Source of the DNA: Pochonia chlamydosporia 170
Lineage: Eukaryota; Ascomycota; Sordariomycetes; Hypocreales; Clavicipitaceae
Direction of reading: 5' to 3'
Length of the DNA: 64,000 nucleotides
NCBI RefSeq assembly: GCF_001653235.2
Contig: NC_035790.1
Coordinates: 7,502,001-7,566,000 of the forward strand
A program made the position numbers and the translations under genes. The notes under the pieces are model-generated. The model was not told the origin of the DNA. It searched no databases and saw nothing but the letters and a program-made list of their open reading frames with translations. Positions 24,032 to 35,455 of the stretch are shown one piece after another (position 1 is the stretch's first letter; each line of letters starts with the position of its first letter).

Positions 24032-27000
24032 CACAAAGTCGGACACACCACCTCTACCTCTCTTCGTAGGAGCAGCTCCAACTGACTGTCACAAGAGTTG
24101 GTGGCCAACCATGTTAATCAAGATGTCTCGCGATCATTGCTCGATGTTCTGCTTTGTGGAGGCCAATTGGCACAGCATCCTCTTGCACTAGGTTTGTCCA
24201 GCTCAGTGGCTTTGCCCGTCGAATAAAAGTGATGCCATATACCTGGGGATCCTAAAACGTCCATTACGATTACATGGTGATCTATGTGAAGCAGGACGGG
24301 AAAGGAAAAAAAAAATAAAGAAAATTTTCGGCCTGGGTGCCGTGACTACGGGAGCGAGCTGCAGGACGCAGAACACAAACAAACAACTTCATGGGTGCAA
24401 CAGTCTCCAGCTTTCTTCCCCATAATTGCTCAATCAACTAGCGCGCCGCGGAGTGCACGAGGGCATACAACCACCTCAGATGTGCGAGGGAATAAAAGAG
24501 AACCAGACTACTCCAACAGCAGCCGCATCCTGAGACCGATGGGCTCAACAGAGGGACGACTTGACCCAGGGCCAAGGACCAAGGGTAGAGGGGGTGTGCA
24601 CGATAACATGACAAACTGAGACAGCCAGAGACACAGAGACAGGCAGGGCAGGTACCTTTCGGCTTGCTCTCGGCGCCGTGTGCCACACAGTGCCCCAGGA
24701 TTGCCCCGATGCTCAGTGCTTGGCCCAGCTTGGCCCAGCTCAGTCCAGGGTTTCTTTCTTCGGTGGCGCCTCATTTTGATTTTGGCGACTGATTAGGGCC
24801 AAATTTGCCGAATGCCAATACGCGGGATTCCGGCGATTTGCGCCTTCAGTGATTGGGCCGGTCGCTGCCATACCTTGGCCAACTTGTGCGGCTCGGGCGG
24901 GCTGAAGATTTATGACGGACTGGGTCGCGAAAACCACCAGTTGATGTCTGCATCCGGACGAGGCTGTCTAAGAGGGAGAAGGACAGCCATCCGCATTCCG
25001 CAAATCTATCAACAGCTGCCGCGACCAAACTTGATGTTCGTCTACGGAGTAACATGATATGACCTGGCTTGAAGCGAATCACCCCGTCATCTTTGGAAGT
25101 TCTTGGCACAGGGAGGTCTGATAAAGGGAATGGACCAAGAGACGGTCGATTTGCCCATGATGTCTTACCTATCGGTCTTTGGATCATCCCAGCCGCCCAA
25201 GCGAATGGCGCAGTCGGACACGTTGATAACCCATATCTTGTCTCTGGCTTTCAACAGAAGCCAAGACTGATGTAAACCACCTGTTAATATGAGGAGGGAG
25301 GGCAACAATTACCATTCGTCTTCCCCCTCCTGCATAATATGCACATCCCTTAGACATGGCTTGGAATAGAAACAACCTTGAGCGGAACCTTAATCCAAAG
25401 TTGCTGCTGTTTCTGTCAGACAAGTCTTGATCGACAGGCAATCACGGATGGTGGTGAAACGAGACATTCCCAAATGGGTGTCCCATGATCACACACTCGT
25501 CAGGGACGTTACCTTCCTCCTGGGAGGCTCTCTGATGCTGGTTATAAACCTTGGCGCAACCGTGCATTATCTCCGATTTGAATGCAAAGAGGCAATGTGA
25601 TTGCTGAATTGAATAGTTTCGGGTCAGTGATGGCAGGCATCCCGCATGAAACATGAAACTGTCCGGATGGTCGCCTTGGATGCTTGTTCATCAAACAAAA
25701 TGTCCACCGTGGTAGAGCAGGAGTTTCAGCATTTAGCAGATCCTGCCCGCGTTTATGAGCCAGGGGAAGCAACAGGGCAGCTTCTGGATGTATGCACATG
25801 TTTTCTGGGGTACCTAAGTGCAGTTTTGCATGTTTGGTACTGAAGGCCCTTTGCGACCAGACAACAGTTACACCACATCCTCGTTGCAGATTGAACCAGG
25901 AAGAACCAACGCACTGACATTTTGTTACACCAGCACAGACTGGCCATAATGAAGAAAAGGACACAGAAAAGCCTAAATCTCATGGTTCATCGTACATGCC
26001 TAAGCGGTCTATTGGCTCTATGTTGCACTGGGTTCAACATTGTTAAACGAAACTTGTAAGAGCTCTGGAACAGCATGTGCTGATGCCATGTCTTAGGCTA
26101 CGACCCGAGATCAGATACGCTGGAACCCTTTTGTATCAGCAGGGCCACGGGCCATTAGGTAATGATATGTCCGTGGTTGCCTTGATTGACATGCAATACC
26201 GACTTATTCGCTGGGCACTGTTCGCCTAGATTGTCTGCCTGTTCCTTGGTGCATACAATTTGTTGGCGTTGCGACTTAGGCATCCAAGATGGAAGTCAAT
26301 TGAGAGAGTATGAGAGTCTGGTCGAATTGAATTGAACAACCTTGAAGGGAAACAGGGCCACCGCGACCACGGACCGCATGGCTCAATGGAGGCGACCTGC
26401 GCCGCCCTAGTGTCGTCATTACAGGATTTTGCGTTCTGGAGGACTTCAGTGGAAAATAACTTCGAAGAAAATGCCTCAGCATGCAGCTAGCCTGGAACAT
26501 GGTGAAGAGAAGTCGATTTATGCATATGCGCAAGAAATGGACCAGTTCCGCATGTGAGACGCGGAATCAAAACGGACAACACAACAAGGCGCATACTTGG
26601 CCAGTAATAAGACCACCTTGTCCATGCAACAAACCTTACTTTGTCCGTTTCAATATTACCGCTCACGTTCAGTGGCCACAGAGAAAGGTCATAGACCGGC
26701 AATGACTGCCTGTTCTCGCAGAATTAGATGGTACCCGATGACTCGTACTGTCTCTCTGGTCAATTTGGTTCCCTTGCACTACAACAAGGGCAAGTTAAAA
26801 CAAACTCTTGGCGACTTTGGGGAACTCTGCCTATAAAGTACGGAGTACGGAGTACCTGGCTGAGGGTTGTGCACGTCCGTGATCCAGTCTTCTGCCTCAT
26901 ACCCAACAGAAAACCGGATGGCCAAGTGTATCACCTTACAAATATGTACTACACTGTGAGATTGGAGAAGAGAAGACAACACATGGAATATGAATCAGCA

Positions 27001-27317
27001 GGGTGAAAGGGATATCTGCCCAGATTTTTGAGCTAGCAATTGTCTCTCTTTAGCAAACAGCGAGCCAACCTGGATTACTCGGATGGGCTGAACAAGGACA
27101 TTGCTTGCGACGCCGTTTGATGCAAGCAGAGAACCAGACATTTCATTTGAAGGTTGGAAGACATCACAAGTGAACGCTGCGATGCGAAAGTCATTGACAG
27201 TGACCACTTGAGGCTTGGCCACGAGCCTGGACCCAATGGATTTGAATCACGTTTGATTCTGTAGCCACTAGGGACAAGCTCGAGAACGCCAGCGTCTGGA
27301 AAGTGCCTGGTGCCTGT

Positions 27318-27358
27318 TTCTTCCCTTTTTTCTTCTTTTTTTTCTTTTTCTTTTTCTT
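27318..27358. repeat. T/C polypyrimidine tract
   Basis: About 40 bases made only of T and C, mostly TTTTTC units. It could be a slippage-prone microsatellite or part of an unannotated promoter. Confidence 0.7.
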
Positions 27359-30224
27359 TGGCGGTCTTCGGGTGAGAAATAAAGATGCACTTGTGTTCTG
27401 CATATTGTGCAGAAGGCAGCGAACCTAGATTCTTTGTACGAAGCCAATTATAACGGATATTACCGACATTTGATAGTGACTTTTTGTTCAGCAGGCAGAC
27501 GACCTCACATGAGTGCTTTCTGGACAACCGTGTCCGATGCGTTTCTTCATCAGCTAGGGAATGAACGGAGCGTGAGGCATGTCGCCAAGCCTTGATGTCT
27601 TAGTTATTGCGTGGGGAGTAATACTGTGCATACCGAGTACATTGCAGTACTTACTGTTTTGAATACCTTCTTTTTTTGTGGCCAAAGCTGCTGGCTTGCT
27701 CACAGCTCTTGACGCTGTTTCGGATGTCTTTTTGCGACAGGCAGCGAGAGCCTAGAAACGACTAGGCGTCGAGGGCACATGGGAAGCCGCCACCACGACC
27801 GCATCTGTTCTCGAGAAAGCCTATTTTTGTGTTGATCGTCATCACGCTGAGTCTGTACTGGAGATAGGAACTCCCATTTTGGGGAGGGTCAGTGCTGGGC
27901 AACCCACCAGTACTCGGTAAGATGGCTGGGGTGTCAAAAAGACAGGGCATTGCAGACATGAGGTAATACGAAGGATATGATTGTTCGGCCACAATTTATT
28001 AGTGGGATCGAAGGAAGATCAGGGGCAAGGTGCAATAAGAAGGCAACAAGAGCAAATACCGATAGGCAAACGGAGTAAGGGCCAGTTACGGACATGAGCA
28101 CCCACCAAAATGGAGCAGCAAAGGGATTCGACCCCAGGTCGGGAGACAGGCGACAGGGTTGGCATCACGGACACCGAAGCTGGACTTGGTTCACCTTGCC
28201 TTGTTCATATCAGTGGTTGATGTGATCGCTCACAGGACCGGGGTTGGGAGGGTTGAGGGTCAAGGACGGCCGAGGGATGACAGAGCACTATTAGCTGCTG
28301 AAGGCACCTGAGGCAATACCTGCTGCCATCCATCCATGCATCCAAGCCATCGCCATAATCCATTCACGGATCCTCTTTGCCTCTATCCACGGGGAGACGA
28401 TGGGGACAAGGGTTCGTGCGCCTCAGTGCGAAACAAATGATGAGGTTTCCGGATCTGCCAAGGACGGACTTGGCCATGCTTGGCTAGCTGTGGCAGAAGG
28501 GCAATATGGCAGGGAAGATTGCGGTTTAAACTTGACACCATGGCTCGTCTCCCTCTGAAAGAGACCAGGCCATTGGCGTCGGAGGAACTGGGACAAATGC
28601 CTCGAGATTGCCATGTTCCATCCGGTGTCGTCATTTTGTAAGCACACTGTAAAGAGTATGAGGAGACCCGCGGGGAGAGTCCGTGTGAAGAGGGCAAATG
28701 GAGTGGACAACCTCCAAGCTTGGCGTTGCATGCAATTGCAGTGCGTGCGCGATTAGCTGACAGCCCTGTCTCGTTCGACAATGTTTCCATGCTCCCGCCT
28801 CATTTTTTTTTTTTTGTGCCCGTAAGCCGGCATGACATGAATGCTATCGGTTGTTGGCCTCTGTCCTCGTTGCTCACCTGCAATCAGATGACGCTGATGG
28901 TCGCAGCTGGTTGGGACGTCCTGTGTTGGCTTCAGTTGGGTCCAGATGATGTATCATGAAGTCCACGGATTGGTTTCTTAGGATCGCCCTTCATGGACGA
29001 ATCACGAGAGTAACAATAGACCACGCATGGTTGCAAAGGACAATGAGTCGGTTATTGGGCGGGAATTCGACAGAAGGATAGAGTTGAGACAGGAGCGCCT
29101 GATGTCTACAGCAATGTCTGCCACAACTCGGATGCAATGCCCATCTTTGAAAGCCTGTCTGTCTGATGATTCTCTGTTACGTACTCCATACTTCATACTT
29201 TGGCAGCCAGAGAGCCAGAGAGACAGAAAGACAGAAAGACGTGCCTGGCCGAGGCGCTAGCCTTTGCTGGATCGCAAGACGCGAGATATGCACTGTGTGG
29301 ACAAAGTCAATTCGTACGTTGGGATTCAGGTACCCAAAGTACCTGCTGAGTTCTGGTGTCTGGTGTCTGGTCTGTCCGTCTTCTCCCACCCTGTCCTCAT
29401 CGACCATCGCACATCGTCACTCACGCCCCAATCTTGATTCACGCTTGTTCTGCGTAATAGGCGCAATGGCGTTGGCAAGGTTTCTGTGGTGCAAACGCCG
29501 GCTTTGGGTGCCCTGTAGCTGTAGTACGTCGCAGGCTAGAGCCGGCGCTGTTGACGCTTGATGGTTCAATGTTCCTGGTCGGCCGCCTCGACACAATTTT
29601 TTTTTCTGTGGAGACACACACCCACATCCACCCCTCCCCCCCTTGTCCATCCCATGGGAAAACTGGGCATGGAATCTGATGAGTGACGGAGCGCGAGAAA
29701 GCGACAAGGAACAGTAGCAACCAGGTTGCCATTGAGGACCAGACAGCACCGTAGCGTGTGGATGGAGTAGCTCATGGACATCAGTATGAGCGACTTGATG
29801 ACATCCGACCAGACAGACATGACATGGAGCCCAGACCAGGACAGGACAGCCCAGGCGAGGCAAGAGAGAGCCACCGAACCCAGCAGGGGCCACCAGGACC
29901 AGCTCGAGGAGCCACAGGACTGTCCGGAACGGCCATAGCGGGTCACGTCTCGTTTTCTCTGTGTCAAGGTACAGTACCGACTGCATGTATCTCTCATTAT
30001 TGCTCACATCAAGTCTCTCTTTGTACCTTTAGTTTGCTCTACAGTACAGTACCGGGTGCTCTAGGAAGCAGATTGGACTGTGTGCGAGCCACCAGTCAAG
30101 TCAAGTCAAGTTAAGGTCCAGTCCAGTCTTGCCTTGACCCAAGTGGGTTTGCCGCCGCTGCATCCTAGTGCCGTCCGTCACTACCAGACTCTCTCTCTCA
30201 CACTCTGTGGTCTGGTGCTGTTGC

Positions 30225-30563
30225 TTTCTTTCCAACGCTAAGAGAAAACTCGCTCTTCATTGAAATAGTCGCTCCCACCCAGTCCCAAGTCCTTCGCTTT
30301 TTCTCCTCCCCTTCCTTTTCTCTCGACACCCACGAATGCGTTGCACCTAAGTGACCATTACATCTCCTTCGTGTGGTGCTTCGACACTCACTCTTCCTTC
30401 ATCCCCTCTCCACTCTCCTACCTACGGTGTTTACTTTTGACACCTTGAGCTCTTGGGGTAATTTCAGTATTGTTTCCAAGCCGCGCGCCATCAACCTAGA
30501 GAGAATTATCTCCCAGCATACCTAACGGATTTTGATAATCTATTATACGCCCCTAACATCACC
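30225..30563 (+). promoter_or_regulatory. CT-rich promoter and 5' UTR of pma1
   Basis: The 340 bases before the pma1 ATG contain long pyrimidine tracts (TTTTTCTCCTCCCCTTCC and similar, about 30297-30320 and 30380-30420). Such tracts precede transcription starts of highly expressed filamentous-fungal genes. The start codon is in good context (ATCACCATGG). The exact transcription start cannot be placed. Confidence 0.55.
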
Positions 30564-33500
30564 ATGGCTGACGACAAGGTCGGCGCACCTGCGCTGGACA
30601 CAAACATTGAGTCGGGCAAGTTCGACGAGAAAGCCCAGCAGCACCAGCAGCAGGCTCCTGCAGAGCAGGTCCCCAAGAAGGTTGCTGCCGAGGACGACGA
30701 GGACGATGAGGACATTGACGCCCTGATCGAGGACCTCGAGTCCCAGGACGGCCATGAAGGCTTCGACGAGGAGGAAGAGGAAGGCACCCCCGGTGGTGGC
30801 CGAACCGTTCCTGAGGAGATGCTCCAGACTGACAGCCGTGTTGGTCTGACCGAGTCCGAAGTCGTTGCCCGTCGCCGCAAGTACGGTCTCAACCAGATGA
30901 AGGAGGAGAAGGAGAACTTGATTCTCAAGTTCTTCTCCTACTTCGTTGGTCCTATCCAGTTCGTCATGGAGGTAAGTCACATTGCACCAGTTTATTGTTT
31001 CTGTTTCATTGCCCTGTTTTGTGTACTGTTTACTATGGCATTGGCTGGTTTCTTGCGGGCCATGTACGATTCATGGCTTGCAGTCATCTGATGGCCTTGG
31101 CATCCATTGCACATGTACTGTTTTTATTTCCCGCATACCAATTCTCTTTGGCTCTTTTTTTCCTGTATTACACTTCATGTATGAGGCATTGGGAACAGCA
31201 TCAAGACATTGGTGCTGTTTTGGCCGGTTTTGTTTGTTTGCAGCGACTGCAACATCCAAAATTCCCCAATGGCCATTGTTTTTGTCCACACTTTGCATTC
31301 TTTTTCGCGCGTTTTTTTTTTGGCTGCTATGGCTGGCGCAGATTGCGGGCTCCACATGAGCTCGGGTGGACCGGCAGCAATTGGCTCATGACACTGGCTG
31401 GTTCCATGTGGGGACGAGTGGATTTGGTTTTTGTGGATTTTGGATGGATTGATGGGCGACGAGTCCCAGCCGATCCATCCGACGCACTCGTTCCACGCCT
31501 TGTCCACACGTTCCCACGCACCAGAGAGACGCCTTCCAGTTCGCTCCACTTTGCTGTCCCGGTTTTGCATTGATTGCATTGGGCTGGGCTGGTTTATGCA
31601 GAGGATGCACAGAGATGGGACAGACAGACAGACAGACAGACAGACAGAGTCAGAGCCAGAGATGGGGCTAGTGCTTGTGCATTTCCTCTGTTCTAGTCTG
31701 GTCTCTGGTCCGCTCTGCATGGCATTCGCGCCGCGCCCGTCCGTCGCCATGGCCGCCGCCGATCGTTTCACTCTTAATTTGCTTTCACATTTTTTGTTTG
31801 TGTTCCGTGCGCTAACCGGGGTCTCTTTGTTTGTTTCTAGGCTGCTGCTGTTTTGGCTGCCGGTCTCGAGGATTGGGTTGATTTCGGTGTCATTTGCGCC
31901 CTGCTGTTGCTTAACGCTGGTGTCGGTTTCATCCAAGAATACCAGGCCGGTTCCATCGTCGACGAATTGAAGAAGACTCTTGCTCTCAAGGCTGTCGTCC
32001 TCCGTGACGGTACCCTCAAGGAGATTGAGGCCCCCGAGGTCGTTCCCGGTGATATTCTGCAGGTCGAGGAAGTGAGTTGCAATGCGCCCGCGCCCCCAGC
32101 ATTCACTGCCGTCGGTCGCTTGTCACAATGTTGGATCAGGTCCTCAGCTCCACACCTCAAATTGGCCACGGGTTCCAGACCATACTACCAAACACGAATC
32201 GCCATTGCTCAATTGCACACATGCTGGCGCATGCACCAAAGAATCTCTTGTTGAGTGTGTACCTGGGCAAATGATGCAATGCATTCTGGCGTTCGGTAGT
32301 TGGCTTGGCACCCGTCCAATTGGTAGCTGAAGCACCGGATTCAAGCATTCAAACAATGACTTGATGAGTAGTAATGTGACAAAGCGTCAATCAAATCCAA
32401 TTGCATGCTAACCACCAAAATCTCACAGGGTACCATTATTCCCGCCGATGGTCGCATCGTCACTGAGGATGCCTTCCTGCAAGTTGATCAGTCCGCCATC
32501 ACTGGTGAGTCGCTCGCTGTCGACAAGCACAAGGGCGACAACTGCTATGCTTCCTCCGCCGTCAAGCGTGGTGAGGCCTTCATCGTCGTCACTTCCACTG
32601 GTGACAACACCTTTGTTGGTCGTGCCGCTGCTCTCGTTTCTCAGTCCGCTGGTGGCACTGGTCACTTCACCGAGGTCCTCAACGGCATTGGTACTATTCT
32701 GCTGATCCTCGTCATCTTCACTCTCTTGGTTGTCTGGATCTCCTCTTTCTACCGATCCAACCCCATTGTCGAGATTCTCCGCTTCACCCTGGCCATCACC
32801 ATCGTCGGTGTCCCTGTCGGTCTTCCCGCTGTCGTCACCACCACCATGGCTGTCGGTGCCGCCTACCTCGCCAAGAAGCAGGCCATTGTTCAGAAGCTGT
32901 CCGCCATTGAGTCTCTGGCTGGTGTCGAGATTCTCTGCTCAGACAAGACCGGTACCTTGACCAAGAACAAGCTCTCTCTCTCTGAGCCCTACACCGTCCA
33001 GGGTGTCGACCCCGATGACCTGATGCTTACTGCCTGTTTGGCCGCCTCCCGCAAGAAGAAGGGTATCGATGCCATCGACAAGGCTTTCCTCAAGGCCCTC
33101 AAGTACTACCCCCGTGCCAAGTCTGTCCTGTCCAAGTACAAGGTCATTGACTTCCACCCCTTTGATCCCGTCTCCAAGAAGGTCCAGGCTGTCGTCGAGT
33201 CTCCCCAGGGCGAGCGCATCACCTGTGTCAAGGGTGCCCCTCTTTTCGTTCTCAAGACTGTCGAGGAGGACCACCCCATCCCCGAGGCTGTCGACAAGGC
33301 TTACAAGAACTGCGTCGCCGAGTTCGCTACCCGTGGTTTCCGTTCTCTTGGTGTTGCCCGCAAGCGTGGTGAGGGTGCTTGGGAGATTCTCGGAATCATG
33401 CCTTGCTCTGATCCTCCCCGTCACGACACTGCTCGCACTATCAACGAAGCCAAGATTCTCGGTCTGTCCATCAAGATGTTGACTGGTGATGCCGTCGGTA

Positions 33501-34641
33501 TTGCCCGTGAGACTTCTCGCCAGCTTGGTCTCGGCACCAACGTCTACAACGCTGAGCGTCTCGGTCTCGGTGGTGGTGGTGACATGCCCGGTTCTGAGGT
33601 CTACGATTTCGTCGAGGCTGCTGATGGTTTCGCTGAAGTTTTCCCCCAGCACAAGTACTCCGTCGTCGAGATTCTCCAGCAGCGTGGCTACCTCGTTGCC
33701 ATGACTGGTGACGGTGTCAACGACGCTCCCTCGCTGAAGAAGGCCGATACTGGTATTGCCGTCGAGGGTGCCTCTGATGCTGCTCGTTCCGCTGCCGATA
33801 TTGTCTTCCTTGCCCCCGGTCTCGGTGCCATCATTGACGCCCTCAAGACTTCTCGCCAGATTTTCCACCGCATGTACGCCTACGTCGTCTACCGTATCGC
33901 CCTGTCTCTGCACATGGAGATCTTCCTCGGTCTCTGGATTGCCATTCTCAACCAGTCCCTCAACATCCAGCTGGTCGTCTTCATCGCCATTTTCGCCGAT
34001 ATTGCCACCCTTGCCATCGCCTACGACAATGCTCCCTACTCTCAGACTCCCGTCAAGTGGAACCTGCCCAAGCTCTGGGGTATGTCCGTCCTCCTCGGTG
34101 TTGTCCTGGCTGTCGGTACCTGGATTGCCCTCACCACCATGTTCGCTGGTGGCGAGAACGGTGGTATCGTCCAGAACTTTGGTAAGATGGATGAGGTTCT
34201 CTTCCTTGAGATCTCTCTTACTGAGAACTGGCTGATCTTTATCACCCGTGCCAACGGTCCTTTCTGGTCTTCTATTCCCTCTTGGCAGCTCACCGGTGCC
34301 ATTTTGGTCGTCGATATCCTCGCCACCTTCTTCTGTCTTTTCGGCTGGTTCGTCGGTGGTCAGACCTCCATTGTCGCCGTTGTCCGTATCTGGATCTTCT
34401 CCTTTGGTGTCTTTGCCATCATGGGTGGTCTCTACTACTTCATGCAGGGCAGCACCGGATTCGACAACCTCATGCACGGCAAGTCCCCCAAGAAGGACCA
34501 GAAGCAGCGCTCGCTGGAAGACTTTGGTAAGTTTTTACTCGTTTACTCTGCCTTGATATGTCAAGATCACACGCTAACAATTGCTCTTTTACAGTCGTCT
34601 CCCTGCAGCGTGTTTCTACCCAGCACGAGAAGTCTTCGTAA
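30564..34641 (+). CDS. pma1: Plasma-membrane H+-ATPase (P3A-type)
   Basis: Pumps protons out of the cell and powers secondary uptake. Predicted 927 aa from exons 30564-30971, 31841-32071, 32429-34526 and 34595-34641, all in frame. P-type hallmarks are intact: AITGES (actuator dephosphorylation loop), CSDKTGTLT with the phosphorylated Asp near residue 385, KGAP in the nucleotide domain, and [10 protein letters not shown] and [14 protein letters not shown] at the hinge. Around ten hydrophobic segments are expected. The acidic N-terminus ([11 protein letters not shown]) is usual. The tail ending [14 protein letters not shown] is the autoinhibitory regulatory domain with the tandem Ser-Thr phosphorylated on glucose activation in yeast. 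Introns 1 (30972-31840, 869 bp) and 2 (32072-32428, 357 bp) are very long for this kind of fungus. Codon use is strongly C-biased, as in highly expressed genes. Confidence 0.98.
31619..31648. repeat. GACA tetranucleotide microsatellite in pma1 intron 1
   Basis: About seven GACA units inside the 869-bp first intron of pma1. It does not touch splice sites. It is likely length-variable between strains. Confidence 0.85.
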
Positions 34642-35455
34642 ATATAAAAAAGGCTCTGCTGTTACATACCCGCATGGCATCGTGCCTGCTCTTTCGCTTT
34701 CACATGTTTAAATTTGCATTGTACGAGTCTTAAACGTGAGCATCAACGCGGTGTGGATGAGGAGGCAACTTTTCTTTTTTTTCCCCTAGAGATACCGTCT
34801 TCTGGACAACCTAATGAAGAAAATAAAAAAAATAATACATGTTACTGCGCCTCTGAGTGAATGCTACGTGTCATACTTACTGCCCAGCAGTCAGATTATG
34901 GACATGAGTTGTCAATTGGTCATGGCTACTTGATTCACCTGGCTAGGCATCAGCTAGACATCAAGTGAGGGATAAAGCCGACCTTGCCTGCGCGATCGGT
35001 ATTCATGCATTGGAGGGTGTGCAGCTTCATGCATTTGTGTACTAGATGTCATCAAGTCCACATACCTTGATGATAATTGCTTCTTAGCCGTTGTCGATAC
35101 GCCAATGCTAAACTTGGGCCTGGTGAGTTTGCCTCCAAAGCCGCATGGCGGTGGCGCAAAGTACACAAATCACGTGATTTCAACTACCATCTTCGAGCTT
35201 GCCCGAAGTTCTGACCTGTCGTCCAATGCATTTCACCTTTTCACCAACAACTTCAATTTTATCCTTGTATTTTATATCCAGTGCCTCGTATCAAATGCGG
35301 CTTGTTTAGCTGTTTCCTCTGGCGGTTGAATTACGATATTGGAGTCGTTTTTTGGTGTGATCTTCACAGTACGCTCTTACTTGCGTTTGGTCGAACTTTG
35401 CCTGTAGGGGGATACTTGGCGTTGTTTAATTGTTTGGAGAGATTTGAGTGTAGGT
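34642..35455. other. Intergenic region pma1 to DCAF4-like gene
   Basis: Contains the pma1 3' UTR (poly-A-like AAATAAAAAAAATAAT near 34818) and the promoter of the next plus-strand gene. The only distinct site is a 14-bp palindrome with an E-box core, listed separately. Confidence 0.5.
35167..35180. promoter_or_regulatory. Palindromic CACGTG site
   Basis: A perfect 14-bp palindrome, AAATCACGTGATTT, about 276 bp upstream of the ATG of the DCAF4-like gene. CACGTG is the core bound by fungal bHLH factors, and a flanking AT/AC resembles the Cbf1-type site. Binding is an inference. Confidence 0.4.

Larger units (their letters stand above)
20585..26854. repeat. Cluster of seven exact TACGGAGTA 9-mers
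   Basis: Exact copies, in either orientation, at 20585-20593, 21164-21172, 23247-23255, 23791-23799, 25043-25051, 26839-26847 and 26846-26854. The last two overlap. An eighth copy is at 41442-41450. The motif has palindromic arms TAC/GTA around GGA. A given 9-mer is expected about 0.5 times in 64 kb counting both strands. The function is unknown. Confidence 0.7.
18302..30563. other. 12.3-kb gene desert upstream of pma1
   Basis: No open frame here has a recognisable domain, good fungal codon pattern or plausible exon chain, on either strand. Composition is normal, so it is not a RIP block. Visible features are CA microsatellites (22321-22347 and about 24005-24031), a T/C tract (27318-27358), a 13-base T run (28803-28815), many copies of TACGGAGTA (20585-26854), and the CT-rich pma1 leader at its right end. 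It could hold long regulatory DNA, unannotated non-coding RNAs or decayed genes. Confidence 0.5.

Noticed and set aside
28120..28200. tRNA-like B-box (GGATTCGACCCC) in the desert
   Set aside because: No matching A box, acceptor stem or anticodon arm could be folded around it.
29417..30007. 196-codon minus-strand frame in the gene desert
   Set aside because: Low-complexity pyrimidine/purine sequence, overlapped by other open frames of similar quality; no recognisable motif.
31175..31970. Open frames of 253 and 179 codons within pma1 intron 1
   Set aside because: They run across the intron and exon 2 of pma1 in wrong frames or antisense. Their composition follows T-rich and GACA repeats.
32939..34477. 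512-codon open frame on the minus strand
   Set aside because: Antisense to pma1 in a strongly C-biased coding region. It is low-complexity (Asp/Gly/Glu/Thr), as expected for a shadow.
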